This document shows positions 18,413 through 26,709 of a DNA stretch of 64,000 nucleotides, one piece after another; positions within the stretch are counted from its first letter, which is position 1; every line of letters begins with the position of its first letter. The position numbers were made by a program, and so were the translations under genes. Source of the DNA: Roseovarius sp. 217 (GTDB lineage Bacteria > Pseudomonadota > Alphaproteobacteria > Rhodobacterales > Rhodobacteraceae); contig NZ_CH902584.1 of assembly GCF_000152845.1 (NCBI RefSeq), positions 3,575,562-3,639,561 on the forward strand. Direction: 5' to 3'. Under the pieces are notes generated by a model, which was given only the letters and a program-made list of their open reading frames with translations, made no database searches and was not told the origin of the DNA.

Positions 18413-19831
18413 TCACTTCAACGCCTCCAGCTTGGTGGGGTCGAAATCGGGGCCTAATTCTCGCTTTATACCTTTAGCTGTTACCTGAATACGCACATCT
18501 GCCTCCAACAAAGCATCACGTATTTGATCAGAAGTCTTCCAATCTTTCTTGGCCCTCGCTTCTTCCATTTGCTCGATCAATCGGTCCAATAAGCCTGATG
18601 TCGTGAACGCCTTTTCGACTGATTTGCGAACGCCATCGCGCCAGTTTTGCCCAATGCCCAAAAGACTAAGAGTACTGAAGAAACGGTTTGCGTCGTCCTG
18701 TGTCCTTGCTTCCTTGAATTTCTGGTGAAGCAATGAAATCGCAAGGGAAGTGTTCAGATCATCCGACAATGCTTCAATGACGTCTAGATAGGGCCGACGG
18801 TTGCGCTCAGCTCCATCTGTGAGATTTTGCCATTTCCAAAGCGTTTCCTTCGCCTCCCGCGCCTTCTCCGCCGTCCAATCCATCGGCTTGCGGTAATGCG
18901 TGGAGAGGAACACGAACCGGATCACCTCGCCCGGTATGCCCTGCTCCAGCAAATCCCGCACCGTAAAGAAATTGCCCAAGCTCTTGGACATCTTCTTGCC
19001 CTCGACCTGCAGCATCTCGTTATGCAGCCAGTAGCGCGCGAATTCCCCCTCGGGATGCGCACAGCAGCTTTGGGCGATCTCGTTCTCGTGGTGCGGGAAC
19101 ATCAGGTCATTGCCGCCGCCGTGAATGTCGAAACTCTCGCCCAAGAGCTCATGCGCCATGGCCGAGCATTCGATATGCCAGCCGGGCCGTCCGCGCCCCC
19201 ACGGGCTGTCCCACCCCGGCAAATCATCGCTCGACGGTTTCCACAGCACAAAATCCATCGGGTTGCGCTTATACGGTGCTACCTCGACCCGCGCGCCTGC
19301 GATCATGTCATCGACCGACCGCCCCGACAGTTTGCCATAGTGCTCGCGCCAGCTATCCACAGCAAAGAGCACATGGCCTTCCGCCTCATAGGCATGGCCC
19401 TTGGCGATCAGCCCTTCGATCATCGCCACCATCTGCGGGATATATTGCGTCGCGCGCGGCATCGCCTTTTGGTGGTCCGGATCATTTCGAATGGAGGGTT
19501 CCAGCGCCCCCAAGGCCGCCATATCGTCCAGAAACCATTGCGTCGTTTCCGCTGTGATCTCGGAAATCGAACGCCCGCTCTCGGCGGCGCGGGCGTTGAT
19601 CTTGTCGTCCACATCGGTGAAGTTGCGCACATAGGTCACGTGCTCCGGCCCGTAGACATGGCGCAGCAAACGATAGAGCACGTCGAACACCACCACGGGG
19701 CGCGCATTGCCAAGATGCGCCCGGTCATAGACCGTGGGCCCACAGACATACATCCGCACGTTATCTTTATCGAGAGGCTCGAAAACCTCTTTCCGCCGGG
19801 TCTTGGTGTTGTGCAGTTTGATCGTTGTCAT
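18413..19831 (-). CDS. cysS: Cysteinyl-tRNA synthetase
   Basis: The 472-residue class I synthetase charges tRNA-Cys. The N-terminal zinc cysteine is in [10 protein letters not shown], followed by the HIGH-equivalent AHLGNARP; further zinc ligands are in WHIECSAMA and HHENEIAQ, and the KMSKS loop is near residue 270. The 3' third, about 18413-18840 and encoding the anticodon-side helical and C-terminal domains, is clearly richer in A/T than the rest: by hand count 26 of 60 bases are G/C at 18481-18540 against 42 of 60 at 19141-19200. The frame is intact. Confidence 0.96.
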   Translation of the reverse strand: MTTIKLHNTKTRRKEVFEPLDKDNVRMYVCGPTVYDRAHLGNARPVVVFDVLYRLLRHVYGPEHVTYVRNFTDVDDKINARAAESGRSISEITAETTQWFLDDMAALGALEPSIRNDPDHQKAMPRATQYIPQMVAMIEGLIAKGHAYEAEGHVLFAVDSWREHYGKLSGRSVDDMIAGARVEVAPYKRNPMDFVLWKPSSDDLPGWDSPWGRGRPGWHIECSAMAHELLGESFDIHGGGNDLMFPHHENEIAQSCCAHPEGEFARYWLHNEMLQVEGKKMSKSLGNFFTVRDLLEQGIPGEVIRFVFLSTHYRKPMDWTAEKAREAKETLWKWQNLTDGAERNRRPYLDVIEALSDDLNTSLAISLLHQKFKEARTQDDANRFFSTLSLLGIGQNWRDGVRKSVEKAFTTSGLLDRLIEQMEEARAKKDWKTSDQIRDALLEADVRIQVTAKGIKRELGPDFDPTKLEALK

Positions 19832-20223
19832 TTTGTCCTCGCGCGCGGTCCCGCGGCGGGCTTAGCAACTTCGTGATCACTTGGAAACACAAGACCGGCC
19901 CGCCTGAGAAAACTCAGGTGATATTGCAGCAGATAATGCAAGGTGCGGTGCTCATCATGCTGTCCTAGCCCCCGCCGCAGCACCCGTCAAGCACGACGAT
20001 CGGGGGCGCATTTGCGACACGGGTCGGAAATGGGACAGACAGCAGATGCAGAATCAGATGCTCTGGGTGTGTTCTGAAGGAGAGCCTCATGCACCCACGC
20101 AGCAAGATCGCACTTGTTGTCCGCACCATCGGTGCGGAACGGGGCAGAGCGGCGCGCGGGCGCCCTGTGTTGATCTGAGATAAGCACAGCCAACCCGTTC
20201 TTCTTTAACAGGAATTCTGAGAT
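19832..20223. other. 392-base intergenic region between cysS and the MttB-family gene
   Basis: This divergent spacer must hold the promoters of cysS (minus) and the methyltransferase gene (plus). It contains the short perfect stem CTGAG-AAAA-CTCAG near 19905 and a short reading frame at 20089-20178 described separately. I see no RNA gene or clear promoter consensus in the remainder. Confidence 0.5.
20089..20178 (+). CDS. Possible 29-residue leader peptide or small protein
   Basis: An ATG-to-TGA frame of 29 codons reads MHPRSKIALVVRTIGAERGR and then nine more residues ending VLI. It is preceded at good spacing by GAAGGAGAG, a strong ribosome binding site. It ends 45 bases before the MttB-family start on the same strand. 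The peptide is basic, with seven arginines and one lysine, and has no hydrophobic segment. It could be a leader peptide for the downstream gene, a small protein, or chance. No homologue is known to me. Confidence 0.35.
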   Translation: MHPRSKIALVVRTIGAERGRAARGRPVLI

Positions 20224-21762
20224 ATGACCGAAACAATCACGCGCCGCGCAGGTGGCCGCGCGGCCCGCCGTGAGGCCCGCTCCAACCCCCTCGCCGCCAA
20301 TCTGCGCCCCGTCCATCCGGGGCAAGAGGGCGGCACCTATCGTCCGCTGAGCCAAGTGCAGATGGACCGCATTCATCACGCCGTTCTGGACGCGCTCGAA
20401 CAGATCGGCCTCGCCGATGCGCCGCCGTCTGGGGTGGCCTATTTGACGGGTGCGGGGGCTATTCTCGGGTCGGATGGACGCATTCGGTTCCCGAGGGCGC
20501 TGATTGAGGACACGATTGCACGCGCAAACCGGTCGATGACGCTGTTTGGTCGCGATCCCAAACATGACATGCTCTTGCAAGGCAATCGGGTGCATTATGG
20601 CACGGCGGGCGCGGCGGTGCATCTGGTTGATGTGCATAATCGCACATATCGCGAATGCACGGTGCAGGACCTGCACGATGCCGCCCGCATCGCTGATCAG
20701 CTCGACAACATCCATTTCGTGCAGCGTCCCATGGTGTGCCGAGATATTGTCGACAACCGCGAGATGGATCTGAACACGCTCTATGCCTGCTGTGCGGGGA
20801 CCACGAAACACGTAGGTGTGTCCTTTACTGAGCCGGGTTTTGTGGCCGATGCAATGCAGATGCTTCACCTCATTGCGGGCGGTGAAGACAAATGGCGCGA
20901 GCGGCCTTTTGTCAGCAATTCCAATTGCTTCGTCGTTCCACCGATGAAGTTCGCCACCGAGTCTTGCCTTGTGATGGAGGAATGTATTCGCGGCGGAATG
21001 CCCGTTCTACTGCTCTCGGCAGGCCAGGCTGGGGCCACCGCACCCGCCCCCATAGCTGGAGCCATCGTGCAGGCGACGGCGGAATGTCTGGCAGGACTGG
21101 TCTATGTCAACGCGATCAAACCGGGCTTTCCGGCGATCTTTGGCACCTGGCCATTTGTCAGTGATCTGCGCACCGGAGCGATGTCGGGCGGATCGGGTGA
21201 GCAGGCGCTTTTGACCGCTGGCTGTGCGCAAATGCACAAGTATTATGGGTTGCCGGGGGGGGCGGCGGCGGGGATTGCGGATGCGAAACTGCCGGATATG
21301 CAGGCTGGTTGGGAGCAGGCGACGTCGAATGTCATGGCCGGGCTTTCGGGGCTCAACATGGTCTATGAGGCGGCGGGAATGCATGCCTCTCTGTTGGGAT
21401 TTTGCCTTGAATCACTGATACTTGGCGACGATCTCATTGGGCAGGCCCTCAGGTGCACGCGGGGGATTGAGGTGGATGAGGACACGCTGAGCCTTGAGGT
21501 GATCCGCGCCACCTGTATTGGCGGTCCCGGTCATTTTCTTGGGGCAGAACAAACACTTAGCAGGATGCAGACGGATTATCTCTATCCCTGCCTCGCCAAC
21601 CGATCCTCGCCCAAGGAATGGGATGAGTTGGGAAAACCTGATTTGATCGCAAAAGCCACTGAAAAGAAAGAGAAAATTCTGTCAGAGCGCGCGTCGGCGC
21701 GGTTTGATCCAGTGACAGACGCGGAGATCAGGGAGCGCTTCAAAATTCACCTTCCTGCGTGA
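20224..21762 (+). CDS. Trimethylamine methyltransferase (MttB) superfamily protein, non-pyrrolysine
   Basis: The 512-residue protein matches the MttB barrel family along its length: LVDVHNRTYRECTVQDLHDAARIAD, GTTKHVGVSF, and MSGGSGEQALLTAGCAQMHKYYGLP near residue 330, the region where archaeal MttB carries pyrrolysine. There is no in-frame TAG here. Non-pyrrolysine members transfer methyl groups from quaternary amines such as glycine betaine to a corrinoid protein. No corrinoid protein, activase or transporter gene is adjacent, so the substrate is open. A 13-bp hairpin follows the gene. Confidence 0.85.
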   Translation: MTETITRRAGGRAARREARSNPLAANLRPVHPGQEGGTYRPLSQVQMDRIHHAVLDALEQIGLADAPPSGVAYLTGAGAILGSDGRIRFPRALIEDTIARANRSMTLFGRDPKHDMLLQGNRVHYGTAGAAVHLVDVHNRTYRECTVQDLHDAARIADQLDNIHFVQRPMVCRDIVDNREMDLNTLYACCAGTTKHVGVSFTEPGFVADAMQMLHLIAGGEDKWRERPFVSNSNCFVVPPMKFATESCLVMEECIRGGMPVLLLSAGQAGATAPAPIAGAIVQATAECLAGLVYVNAIKPGFPAIFGTWPFVSDLRTGAMSGGSGEQALLTAGCAQMHKYYGLPGGAAAGIADAKLPDMQAGWEQATSNVMAGLSGLNMVYEAAGMHASLLGFCLESLILGDDLIGQALRCTRGIEVDEDTLSLEVIRATCIGGPGHFLGAEQTLSRMQTDYLYPCLANRSSPKEWDELGKPDLIAKATEKKEKILSERASARFDPVTDAEIRERFKIHLPA

Positions 21763-21819
21763 GCTTTGCACCATAACCATCGGATTAACAACACTTAAAA
21801 GTAATCTCAAACTTCTCGC

Positions 21820-21850
21820 ATCTACCCGCGCCTGCTTGGCGCGGGTAGAT
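21820..21850. terminator. Perfect 13-bp hairpin between convergent genes
   Basis: ATCTACCCGCGCC, a five-base loop TGCTT, and its exact complement lie between the MttB-family gene (plus) and the receiver-fusion gene (minus). The stem is strong but neither side has a long T run, so it may act as a weak bidirectional terminator or 3'-end stabiliser. Confidence 0.5.
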
Positions 21851-21938
21851 TGAGCCGTTTGAGGCTGACCGTACGGATGTGCGGTCCCACCGTACGTTCA
21901 TGCGATGCTCAGACTTGTGCGAAAATGCAGCGCCGCGT

Positions 21939-23585
21939 TCAGAAGAAAACATCCGCCAATGCGTCGCTTGAGTCTTGCGGTGCGGTGGCGTGTGGCACTG
22001 GAAAATCTGATTTGCCCGAGAAAACACGGTCATGGCCCCGGCGCTCGGATCCCATCGTATAGATCGCATAGAGTTGATCCAAACGACCCTGTTCTGAGGC
22101 AAGAACATCATATTCGGTCCGCCCGCAGTTGGCGGGTGAAATCAGGCCATGAAGATCCGAGATGAAGGAGGCAAGATCGGAGTCAGCCCTCTCGAAAGAA
22201 GACAGGGCCTTGTGGCTGGCGAGCAGAGCGGTCTTGAGGGCATAGCCCTCTCTGGCACAGGCCGCCTTGACCCCACCGACCGCCTGATCGGTGCCCTGCA
22301 GCCGTTCTGTGAGGTCACACGCGATGGCGATTGTGCGCGACATCGTGTCGGCGGCGCGCAGGACATCGGGCATGGGTGTCGCGGCAAGTGCCGTGGTCGT
22401 CGCGTCGATCTGATCAAAGATCTCGTTGGAAGTTCTCGTCAACGACAGAACCTGACGCGAGAGTTCCTGCAAGGCACAGGCCTCGGAGCCGATGTTGCAG
22501 CAGACGATGAATGTATTGAGCCCGAGCAATCGGATTTGATGATCCAGCAGCCCCATATCAGCGGCGAGACCCTGAATCGCCTCGATATGGTCTTGGGTCA
22601 TCCGGGTGATCCGCAGGAGCGTGTCCAGATTGACCTGTGACGACGTCAGAGCCGCAGACAGGCTATCGGCGCAGGCAATCATCGCCGAAACGCGCTTTCT
22701 CTGGGTGTCGTTCGGATCAAGATAGACCTGTTCCGCAGCGGAGAGAACCTGTTCGGCCCGGAGGTGTATGGCCGTCAGCCGTTGGAGCACCGACTGGACA
22801 TCGCCCGTGATGTCATCACGGCTTTCTTCAGCCTGACAGACGGCGAGATATGTGAGAGCGTCGGAGGCGTCCTGACGCTCTTGCGCCAGCGCGGCGCCGA
22901 GAGCGGCGCGCGCGATGACATTGATATGTTCCAGACGTTGCCGGACGGAGTCCCCTCTCTGAAGTTCGCCGACGATGGCGGAAACCTCGGCGAATATGTC
23001 CCGCATTCCGGTTTCGATCACGGCGTTTCCGGCGGCCAAGTCGTGACGGTCGCGTTGAGTCTTGCTGACTTGCTCTTCCAGACCGCGAAGGGCCGGACCG
23101 ACCGTTTCCGTCATGTCTCGCGACAGGTTGAGAGACCCAAGATCAAGATCCGTCATATCGTGCTCGATGATTTCAAGGCGGTCCTGAAGCGATTTGAGTT
23201 GTTCGTCGGCGGTTGACGCGATGCGGGCCAATTCGATGGAGAATTCATCGATCTTTGGCTCTCGCGTGATCAGCGAATTGCCCAGGATACGCGAAATGGG
23301 CGCAGAGGCGGACATGGTGCGGATCACCACGGGGATAGGCCGTTGGGCCATGATCTTGCGCAGGAAATCCAGCCCGGACATGCGCGGCAGTTCCATATCC
23401 AGCAGCATGACATCGGGCAGACCCGCTTGCATTTTCGAGACCGCGATGAAGGCATCCGCCGCCGTGGCGAAGAGTTTCAATGTCGGATCGGTTTCCACGA
23501 TGCGCATGAGCATGGCACGCGCCGAGGCGGAATCGTCCACGATCAAGACGGAAATCTGAGGTTTGCAGGCAACATCCAGCATCAC
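21939..23585 (-). CDS. Response-regulator receiver fused to a chemoreceptor-like helical region
   Basis: A 548-residue protein. Residues 10-125 are a complete CheY-like receiver, closest in pattern to the CheB receiver: acidic pair D17/D18, phosphoacceptor D63 in LLDMELPRMSG, T90/S92, and K111 in TREPKI. The CheB methylesterase domain is absent; residues 126-548 are long helices. QRGDSVRQRLEH (209-220) resembles a motif seen in chemotaxis coiled coils. The stretch from about 350 (IRLLGLNTFIVCCN) to 392 looks like a degenerate chemoreceptor hairpin (compare LLALNAAIEAARAGE). It follows cheR by five bases. A role as a phosphorylation-controlled adaptor or phosphate sink is inference. Confidence 0.7.
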   Translation of the reverse strand: MMLDVACKPQISVLIVDDSASARAMLMRIVETDPTLKLFATAADAFIAVSKMQAGLPDVMLLDMELPRMSGLDFLRKIMAQRPIPVVIRTMSASAPISRILGNSLITREPKIDEFSIELARIASTADEQLKSLQDRLEIIEHDMTDLDLGSLNLSRDMTETVGPALRGLEEQVSKTQRDRHDLAAGNAVIETGMRDIFAEVSAIVGELQRGDSVRQRLEHINVIARAALGAALAQERQDASDALTYLAVCQAEESRDDITGDVQSVLQRLTAIHLRAEQVLSAAEQVYLDPNDTQRKRVSAMIACADSLSAALTSSQVNLDTLLRITRMTQDHIEAIQGLAADMGLLDHQIRLLGLNTFIVCCNIGSEACALQELSRQVLSLTRTSNEIFDQIDATTTALAATPMPDVLRAADTMSRTIAIACDLTERLQGTDQAVGGVKAACAREGYALKTALLASHKALSSFERADSDLASFISDLHGLISPANCGRTEYDVLASEQGRLDQLYAIYTMGSERRGHDRVFSGKSDFPVPHATAPQDSSDALADVFF

Positions 23586-23590
23586 GCGGT

Positions 23591-24433
23591 CTACTCTTTT
23601 TGATAAACAGCCGTTGTGAGCTGTTTGAGATTGGGCTGTTTCACGGTCATGGATTCCGAATGGCCGACCACCAGATACCCTTTGGGCGCGAGGTGGCGTG
23701 CGAGGCGCGCGATCACCCTTGCCTGATCCTCGGGCTCAAAATAGATCAGGACGTTGCGCAGGAATATGATGTCGACGTCCTGATCCACGGGGTAGCTGTC
23801 ATCCATCAGGTTGAGATGCGTGAAATTTGTCTTGCCCCGGAGAGCTGGCACGATCCGTGCCATCCCGCGCATGTCCTCTGTCTGACCCGGCATGGTGTAG
23901 CGCGTGCGCAGGGCTTCGGGGACCAGTGCCAGGGCCTGCGTGGTATAGATCGCACGGCGGGCGGCCGCGACCATCCGGTTGGAGATATCGGTGCCGAGAA
24001 TGGCGTATTGAAAGGCCATGCCATTGCGCGCGGCCTCTTCGAGCAGCATCGCCGCCGTATAGGCCTCGGAGCCATCCGAACAGGCGGCGCTCCAGACCTT
24101 GAGGTCGACGGTCCTGTTGAGGCGTTGCTTGCGGTCGATGATATCGGGGAGCATATCCGTGACAAGACAGCGGAAATGGGCCGGTTCCCGGAAGAAATCG
24201 GTCTTGTTGGTGGTGATCAAGTCGATGACATCGCTGCGTTCCGCGCCAAACCCACCATCCTCGAAGAGATGGCGGAAATACTCATCGAGCGAGGTGAACC
24301 CGAGCGTCTGCACGCGGCGGCGCAGACGGCTCTCGATCATCACCTTTTTGCCGGAGGGGAGTTTGATCCCAGTTTCGCGGGAAATCACCTCTGCGAAGTG
24401 GTCGTGGTAGGATCTGGCGCGGGACAGGCTCAT
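23591..24433 (-). CDS. cheR: Chemotaxis protein methyltransferase CheR
   Basis: The 280-residue enzyme transfers methyl groups from S-adenosylmethionine to chemoreceptor glutamates. The N-terminal helical domain (residues 10-80) holds IKLPSGKKVMIESRLRRR; the SAM domain has TTNKTDFFREPAHF, VWSAACSDGSEAYT, ILGTDIS, and IIFLRNVLIYF, all canonical except SDGSEAYT where SSGEEPYT is more usual. The frame is intact. It lies one base after the reconstructed cheW stop and is followed by the receiver fusion. There is no CheB methylesterase in the window. Confidence 0.93.
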   Translation of the reverse strand: MSLSRARSYHDHFAEVISRETGIKLPSGKKVMIESRLRRRVQTLGFTSLDEYFRHLFEDGGFGAERSDVIDLITTNKTDFFREPAHFRCLVTDMLPDIIDRKQRLNRTVDLKVWSAACSDGSEAYTAAMLLEEAARNGMAFQYAILGTDISNRMVAAARRAIYTTQALALVPEALRTRYTMPGQTEDMRGMARIVPALRGKTNFTHLNLMDDSYPVDQDVDIIFLRNVLIYFEPEDQARVIARLARHLAPKGYLVVGHSESMTVKQPNLKQLTTAVYQKE

Positions 24434-24434
24434 G

Positions 24435-24943
24435 TCAGGGCAAGCTCTTGTGGGGTCTCGATGGGGCGTTGGGTGGCAAATTCGGGGGATTTGCGTCGGA
24501 CGCCTTCGGCAAAGAGTTTTTCGAGATTGAGAATGCAGACAAAATTGCCGTTGCGGCGGCCGATGCCGGTGAGCACACTTTCATCCCAGGTGGTGATGCC
24601 GGCGTCGGCGGGGGATTTTATCCCCCCCCTCGTCCAGGTCCGTCACCTCGATCACCCGTTCGGTTTTCAGACCGACGGTTGAGCTGTGCTGGCCGTTGAG
24701 CAGGCTCAGGATGAGAATGCGCGTCTCGGAGGTGTCCTTGGTCGGGCCTCGGGACAAAAGCTCTGAGAGGTCGGTGACGGCGATGCTCTCGCCTCTGACA
24801 TCAATCAGACCCAGAAGTTCCGCCGGGCTGTTGGGCAGCGCGGCGATGGGTTGGGTGTCGAGGATCTGCTGTACCCGGTTCACGGGTACAGCAAAGAGTG
24901 AGCCACTCGATTGGAATGTGACGACTTGGGTGTTTTCGTTCAT
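24435..24943 (-). pseudogene. cheW: cheW adaptor gene with frameshift in a G8/C8 run
   Basis: The first about 105 residues (MNENTQVVTFQSSGSLFAVP to VIEVTDLDEGG) are a typical CheW adaptor, which links chemoreceptors to the CheA kinase. At 24622-24629 a run of eight C on the plus strand (G8 on the coding strand) shifts the frame, and translation ends after a spurious RRRRHHHLG tail. With seven G the frame continues SPADAGITTWDESVLTGIGR, then NFVCILNLEKLF, and ends PQELALT with a TGA at 24435-24437, one base before cheR. A 7-bp hairpin (GGGGGAT/ATCCCCC) abuts the run. It may be a phase-variable gene, a true mutation or a sequencing error. Confidence 0.85.
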
Positions 24944-24953
24944 CGGTCAGCCC

Positions 24954-25568
24954 TCACGCCGCGTCGCGGGATGAAAAACCATGGTCGAGATCGTCCTTTT
25001 CGGCACCAAGGTTGAAGCTGAAGCCAGCGGAGTTCCGTCCGGCTTTGCCCGAGGAGGATTTGACCGAACGAACAGTTGCGCGGGCTGGGGCGGACCGTTC
25101 CGGTGTCTGAACACCTGCTTTGTCGGACAGGACAAAGTAAGACACCGCTTCCTGCAACTGCTCGGATTGGCTTGAGAGTTCTTCGGCCGTGGCCGAGAGT
25201 TCCTCGGCGGCAGACGTGTTCTCTTGGGTTACCTTGTCGAGTTGCTGGATCGCCATATTGACCTGATTGGCCCCGGCAGAAAGCTCCTGCGAGGCCGCAG
25301 AAATTTCGCTGACGAGAGAGGATGTGCGTTCGATATCCGGCACGAGACCTTGCAGCATGGCGCCTGCGTTCTCCGCTGACCGGACCGTGGTTGCAGAGAG
25401 GGCAGAGATTTCTGTCGCCGCTGTCTGGCTGCGTTCGGCCAGTTTGCGCACCTCTGCGGCCACCACCGCGAAACCGCGTCCGTGTTCACCGGCGCGCGTA
25501 GCCTCGACTGCGGCGTTCAACGCAAGCAGGTCGGTCTGGCGCGCAATCTCTTGCACGACCATGATCCG
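24954..25568 (-). pseudogene. Methyl-accepting chemotaxis protein, 3' half only
   Basis: About 205 codons encode only the distal part of a chemoreceptor signalling domain: [40 protein letters not shown], the returning helix, and a C-terminal tail ending in GFSFNLG. The periplasmic sensor, membrane helices, HAMP and first methylation helix are all missing. Homology to the paralogue on the other strand stops at NRIM, about 25566-25571, where that plus-strand paralogue begins. An ATG at 25562 has no ribosome binding site. It is the first gene of the cheW-cheR unit, ten bases upstream of cheW. Confidence 0.85.
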
Positions 25569-26660
25569 GTTGGTATCGGTGCGGCAGCGGTGATCACGCT
25601 CTCAATCGCGCGGCGGGTGACAAAGGCCGCTGATCTGGCTCATGGACTCTCGCAAGGGGATCTGCGTCAGACGCTCGACGTGACGGGGCGCGATGAGGTT
25701 TCGACCTTGCAGGCCTCGATCAACGACATGGTCCTGCGCCTGCGCGATATCGTGGCCGATGTGACAAACTCGGTACGCAACGTGTCTTCGGGCGCGACCC
25801 AACTGGCGGAAACCTCGGAAGACCTGGCGCGCGGCGCGTCCGATCAGGCGGCCGCCACAGAAGAGGCCTCTTCTGCCGTGGAACAAATGACCGCGAATAT
25901 CACGCAGAGTGCCGAGAGTTCGCAGACGACCGAAGGCATTGCGATCAAATCCGCCGAGGATGCGCGCGCCAGCGGCCGCGCCGTGGCCGATGCGGTCAGC
26001 GCGATGCAGACGATTGCGGACCGTATCATGATCGTTCAGGAAATCGCGCGGCAAACCGATCCCTTGGCGCTCAACGCCGCCGTCGAGGCCGCACGCGCCG
26101 GGGAACATGGCCGGGGATTTGCCGTGGTGGCCGCCGAGGTGCGCAAGCTGGCCGAGCGCAGCCAGACCGCCGCCGCCGAGATATCCGCGCTATCCGCGAC
26201 AACTGTGAGCACGGCGGTCGGCGCCGGAGCGATGCTGGCAGAGCCGGTGCCCAATATCGAGCGCACCTCGGGGCTGGTCTCGGAAATCAGCGATGCCTCG
26301 CGCGAGCTCTCGACCGGATCGTCGCAGATTGCGCTCTCGATTCAAAAGCTTGACCGTGTGACCCAGACCAACAACGCCGCCTCTGAGGAATTGTCGAGCA
26401 GTGCGACCCAGCTTGCCAGACTCGCCGAGGAGCTGACGGTTGCGGGTGGGTTCTTTAAGGTGTCGGATCAGCCCGCCGCAACGGCACTGCGCGAGACCCG
26501 GAGTGTCGCGCCCAATTCGGTCATCCCGCTCAAGCGTGGGACAGGCCCGGCGCGGGCGACACAGCCTGTCGGTGTTCAATCCGAGAGCGGATTCGAGTTT
26601 GATCTGGGTGGTGTGGGCGACGCGTTGGACGCTCGCTTTACGCGCAAGGAACGCGCCTGA
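25569..26660 (+). pseudogene. Methyl-accepting chemotaxis protein, 5'-truncated, inverted relative to the first
   Basis: The frame opens in mid-protein at [18 protein letters not shown], which looks like the end of the second membrane helix, followed by a HAMP domain ([23 protein letters not shown]), a methylation helix, the signalling hairpin and a C-terminal tail ending in GFEFDLGG. The sensor domain and first membrane helix are absent because the opposite-strand receptor begins there. The hairpin reads [13 protein letters not shown], with proline where leucine is nearly invariant, suggesting decay. A nominal start at 25482 lies in DNA antisense to the other receptor and is not credible. 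Confidence 0.82.
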
Positions 26661-26667
26661 GCGCGCG

Positions 26668-26697
26668 GTCGGGGCAGGTTGGGAAACCCACCTGCCC
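26668..26697. terminator. Bidirectional hairpin terminator
   Basis: CGGGGCAGGTTGGG and CCCACCTGCCCCG pair around an AAA loop with a single bulge, between the end of the plus-strand chemoreceptor remnant and the end of the minus-strand carboxynorspermidine gene. The position between convergent ends supports a terminator, though T runs are short. Confidence 0.6.
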
Positions 26698-26709
26698 CGA
26701 GCTATTGGT

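Noticed and set aside
21245..21275. G-rich run in the MttB-family gene as another frameshift site
   Set aside because: The frame through the run encodes GLPGGAAAGIADA as expected and stays open on both sides.
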